Part shown: piece by piece, positions 15,901 through 17,810 of the stretch
Position numbering within the stretch: position 1 is the stretch's first letter
How the letters are laid out: every line of letters starts with the position of its first letter
Origin: Bacillota bacterium
GTDB lineage: Bacteria > Bacillota > UBA4882 > UBA10575
Direction of reading: 5' to 3'
NCBI GenBank assembly: GCA_003511465.1
Contig: DOID01000111.1
Span: 4,866-22,675 of the forward strand
Length of the DNA stretch: 17,810 bases
Translations under genes and position numbers: made by a program
Notes under the pieces: model-generated
What the model saw: only the letters and a program-made list of their open reading frames with translations
Databases searched by the model: none
What the model was told of the DNA's origin: nothing

Positions 15901-16383
15901 TTAAAGTGCAACTAGAGTATAAGTAACCTCACTGGTGTATTGACCGGCGTGGATATCCCCCGGATAACGGACAGCATAATAAATATCTGTAGTGGTGTTC
16001 ACCGGCTGCCGACTACCAGCAACTTCGGTTTCGCCTGCCGACATCTGATTGTTAATGGCATCGGGATTGGTACCCCAACTCAAATTCGTTACCGAAAAAG
16101 TGAGATCAGGATCACTCCCATGGATAAAATCGCTGGCTTTAACATTTAATGACCAGCCGTTGGCATGATTGCAACGATAAGAAACTTTTAGTGGATTCTG
16201 AGTAACCAGGGTGTTTTGCAGCTCGCCAAAACTACCTAAATCCATCCGTGTTTCTGATAAACTTAGTTCCAAAAACTCAGGAATCGTCACCACGATGTCG
16301 TGGCTTTGCTCGGCGGCCAATACCGTCACGATGCTCAACAGTAGCAATAAGGTCGGTAAAACTACTTTTAAACCTCTCCGCAT
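15901..16383 (-). CDS. Exported subunit-like beta-sandwich protein 1, first gene behind a c-di-GMP-II riboswitch
   Basis: A 160-residue protein with a signal peptide (1-23, ending VLA-A). The mature N terminus has alternating hydrophobics (HDIVVTIPEFLELSL), then MDLGSFGE, then VSYRCNHANGWSLNVKASDF (67-86) with lone cysteine C71 and W77-S-L79. The C terminus is GQYTSEVTYTLVAL. The W-x-[LV]-x-[VI] strand and final YT-x-x-VTYTL strand look like the two halves of a WxL domain, but also like pilin-type domains. I chose ATG at 16383 (MRRGLKVV), with GGAGGG 10 bases upstream. The frame runs up to 16470 inside the aptamer, which cannot be coding for this product. As first gene behind a consensus promoter it is likely the major subunit. 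Confidence 0.85.
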   Translation of the reverse strand: MRRGLKVVLPTLLLLLSIVTVLAAEQSHDIVVTIPEFLELSLSETRMDLGSFGELQNTLVTQNPLKVSYRCNHANGWSLNVKASDFIHGSDPDLTFSVTNLSWGTNPDAINNQMSAGETEVAGSRQPVNTTTDIYYAVRYPGDIHAGQYTSEVTYTLVAL

Positions 16384-16417
16384 AATTAAAGATCCCTCCT
16401 GTCCATAATTGACAAAC

Positions 16418-16460
16418 AAAAAAACCGGCTTAAAGGTAAAAATACCTCTAGCGCCGGTTT
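16418..16460 (-). terminator. Riboswitch-controlled intrinsic terminator
   Basis: On the minus strand AAACCGGC (16453-16460) pairs with GCCGGTTT (16422-16429), with an inner AGGTA-TTTT-TACCT hairpin (16434-16447), followed by a T-run (complement of 16418-16424). Its 5' arm lies inside the 3' end of the c-di-GMP-II aptamer, so ligand-bound aptamer and terminator exclude each other. That arrangement predicts an ON switch. Confidence 0.88.
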
Positions 16461-16520
16461 CACTACTCACTCATCCCAAGCCAAGTGACCATTTAAAACT
16501 CGGGAATCATCGTTCCGCTA
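16449..16520 (-). ncRNA. Cyclic-di-GMP-II riboswitch aptamer
   Basis: The minus strand from 16520 reads in order GCGGAACGATGAT, then TTTTAAATGGTCACTTG, a variable hairpin segment, and GAGTAGTGAAACCGG. These blocks match, in order and spacing, the class II c-di-GMP aptamer that I know from Clostridium. The closing stem is TAGCG (16516-16520) with CGCTA (16449-16453). The 3' AACCGG segment expected in the pseudoknot is also the 5' arm of the terminator. It starts about 22 bases after the predicted transcription start and controls the four-gene operon. Confidence 0.9.
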
Positions 16521-16548
16521 TCATATGTAATATTTGGTTGCTTTCTAC

Positions 16549-16577
16549 ATTATAAACAGAATGGTATCGCTTGTCAA
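16549..16577 (-). promoter_or_regulatory. Perfect consensus sigma-A promoter of the subunit/chaperone operon
   Basis: The minus strand has TTGACA (16572-16577), exactly 17 bp, and TATAAT (16549-16554), with A/T-rich sequence upstream that could act as an UP element. Predicted start near 16542. It lies about 55 bp from the proposed end of the IS element, so it belongs to the host locus, not the IS. Confidence 0.9.
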
Positions 16578-16630
16578 AGCTTTTTTCGATTTTTAGAATA
16601 AAACTAAAATGCAAGTTTAATTGCCTTACA

Positions 16631-17761
16631 ATTACTGCCAATCCCAATGTTTTAAGCGGCCATTTCTTTCGCGGTTTTATAACCGTGAATTTTTCTTGGG
16701 TAGTTGTTCATCCAGTGCTCGATCCTTTTGATCTCCTGGGCAGTATAATTACTGATGTCAGTGCCTTTGGGGATGAAGCGCCTTATTAACCTGTTACCGT
16801 TTTCGTTCGAACCTCTTTCCCCTGAACTATATGGATGTGCATAATAAACTTTAACACGTATTTCACCCTGTTTAATGATGGAACCCTCTAACTCCGAGCT
16901 ATTCAAGAATTCTGGACCGTTATCAACCGTTATTGTTTTAAATTTCTGCGAAAACCTTTTGCCATACCTTCTTTCTAGCCGATCAAGTTCTTGTTTTACG
17001 GAGGACTGGGTTCTGTTGGGCATCTTTCTAATAATCTCTTCCCTGCTCTTTCTTTCAGTAAGCACCAGTAGAACCGCCCCACTATCGCCTTTTCCCCCGA
17101 CTACACAATCCATTTCCCAGTGCCCGTATTCTTCTCGGTTTTCAATGTGCTTTGGCCGTTGCTCGATACTAGTGCCCTTTAAGTTCTTCAAGGCCACTCT
17201 GACTCGATGGTACCGGCCCTTTTTCTTGTGTCGTTTTATGGGCAAATCCTTGTTTGTGATATTAGCAAAAACTTCCTTGTCTATGTAATTATATAAGGTC
17301 TTGGTGCAGATACTTGTCTTGAATTCTAGGCCTTTAGCACGTATTTCCCCTATGACAGCATCCGGAGAATATCTATCCTGTATTATCCGTTTTTCGATAT
17401 GCCTTGCCAGTTTATGGTCATGGCCTATCTTCAAACCGGCTCCTTTGTTCTGTCCGTTTTCAAGGTACTTACGATGCCCAACATCGGCGCAATATCTGAA
17501 TGTATAGGTTAAATCGCTATTTAACATTTGGACTGTTCCTCGGGCTATTTCCCTCTCGATTGTTCGTCGATGCTTCCCTAGGACTACCGCAATTTCTTTA
17601 CTTTTCTTTTTCTCTTTCAACAATATTTCAATTTGATATCTTTCCATCTCGGTTAGGTGTTTAAACCGCCTTTGCTTTGTGGTATTATTTAAGTGACTCA
17701 TGTTCAATCCTCTCCTGTCTGTTTTGGTTTAGTCACTTAAAACAATAGCAGATGGATTGAC
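16631..17761 (-). mobile_element. IS30-family insertion sequence
   Basis: A single transposase gene flanked by imperfect inverted ends. Reading outward, both ends start with CTTAAAACA (right: 17736-17744; left: complement of 16648-16656) and continue with a weaker match for about 16 bases. The left end overlaps the transposase stop codon. About 1.13 kb is usual for IS30 elements. The exact outer ends and the short target duplication cannot be fixed by eye. Confidence 0.7.
16652..17701 (-). CDS. IS30-family transposase
   Basis: A 349-residue DDE transposase that cuts and joins the ends of its own element. Residues 12-52 form the N-terminal helix-turn-helix typical of IS30 (HLTEMERYQIEILL, then IAVVLGKHRRTIEREIARG). 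The catalytic core has D198 (GHWEMDCVVG), D260 (TVDNGPEF) and the glutamate region ERGSNENGNRLIRRFIPKGTD (E295/E300). No frameshift or stop is seen, so the enzyme looks intact. Start is ATG at 17701, with GGAGAGGAT upstream; a TTG two codons earlier is less likely. Transcription runs toward the riboswitch-controlled operon and no terminator is visible between them. Confidence 0.95.
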   Translation of the reverse strand: MSHLNNTTKQRRFKHLTEMERYQIEILLKEKKKSKEIAVVLGKHRRTIEREIARGTVQMLNSDLTYTFRYCADVGHRKYLENGQNKGAGLKIGHDHKLARHIEKRIIQDRYSPDAVIGEIRAKGLEFKTSICTKTLYNYIDKEVFANITNKDLPIKRHKKKGRYHRVRVALKNLKGTSIEQRPKHIENREEYGHWEMDCVVGGKGDSGAVLLVLTERKSREEIIRKMPNRTQSSVKQELDRLERRYGKRFSQKFKTITVDNGPEFLNSSELEGSIIKQGEIRVKVYYAHPYSSGERGSNENGNRLIRRFIPKGTDISNYTAQEIKRIEHWMNNYPRKIHGYKTAKEMAA

Positions 17762-17810
17762 GTGAGTCATCTGTTTTTTAGGATCTGGGCAATTAATTAT
17801 ACAATGAACC

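Noticed and set aside
16384..16470. N-terminal extension of subunit 1
   Set aside because: It would be translated from inside the c-di-GMP-II aptamer and terminator; the signal peptide and GGAGGG support the ATG at 16383.

Overview
The window suggests a Firmicutes-lineage bacterium with a two-membrane (diderm) envelope. The evidence is an SLH-domain protein, a CsaB pyruvyl transferase, an AMIN-domain amidase, Firmicutes-type YitT and PcrA proteins, strong AGGAGG ribosome-binding sites, and a large secreted protein whose middle part looks like an outer-membrane beta-barrel. The lineage is inferred from gene content; a Limnochordia- or Hydrogenispora-like organism is possible but unproven.

Left region (6-4673, all minus strand): an exported N-acetylmuramoyl-L-alanine amidase, the PcrA/UvrD helicase with its own promoter, and a small SLH / coiled-coil / C-terminal membrane-helix protein with a clear intrinsic terminator. 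Middle region (4862-10226, minus): six genes packed with short gaps or overlaps, read as one operon: lipoprotein, DUF4330-like protein, O-antigen-ligase/Wzy-like polymerase, CsaB, WecG/TagA glycosyltransferase, YitT-family membrane protein. CsaB and TagA point to making and pyruvylating the wall polymer that SLH domains bind.

Right region (10430-16577) is the most interesting part. A plus-strand gene encodes an 881-residue protein with two NEW3-like beta-sandwich domains, a long barrel-like segment and two SdrD-B-like domains. Convergent with it is a minus-strand locus of four small exported paralogous beta-sandwich proteins and one PapD/DUF916-like (chaperone-like) protein. The first four genes sit behind a perfect consensus sigma-A promoter and a cyclic-di-GMP class II riboswitch overlapping an intrinsic terminator. 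The fourth subunit has its own promoter and a cyclic-di-GMP class I riboswitch. So two unrelated riboswitch classes for one second messenger control one surface-structure locus. I propose a c-di-GMP-induced surface fibre or envelope-coat system combining chaperone-usher and WxL features. The parts are visible; the assembly function is inference.

The convergent gap 13076-13297 holds three degenerate stem-loop units about 82 bp apart. The right edge carries an apparently intact IS30-family element just upstream of the riboswitch-controlled operon, with its transposase pointing into it.
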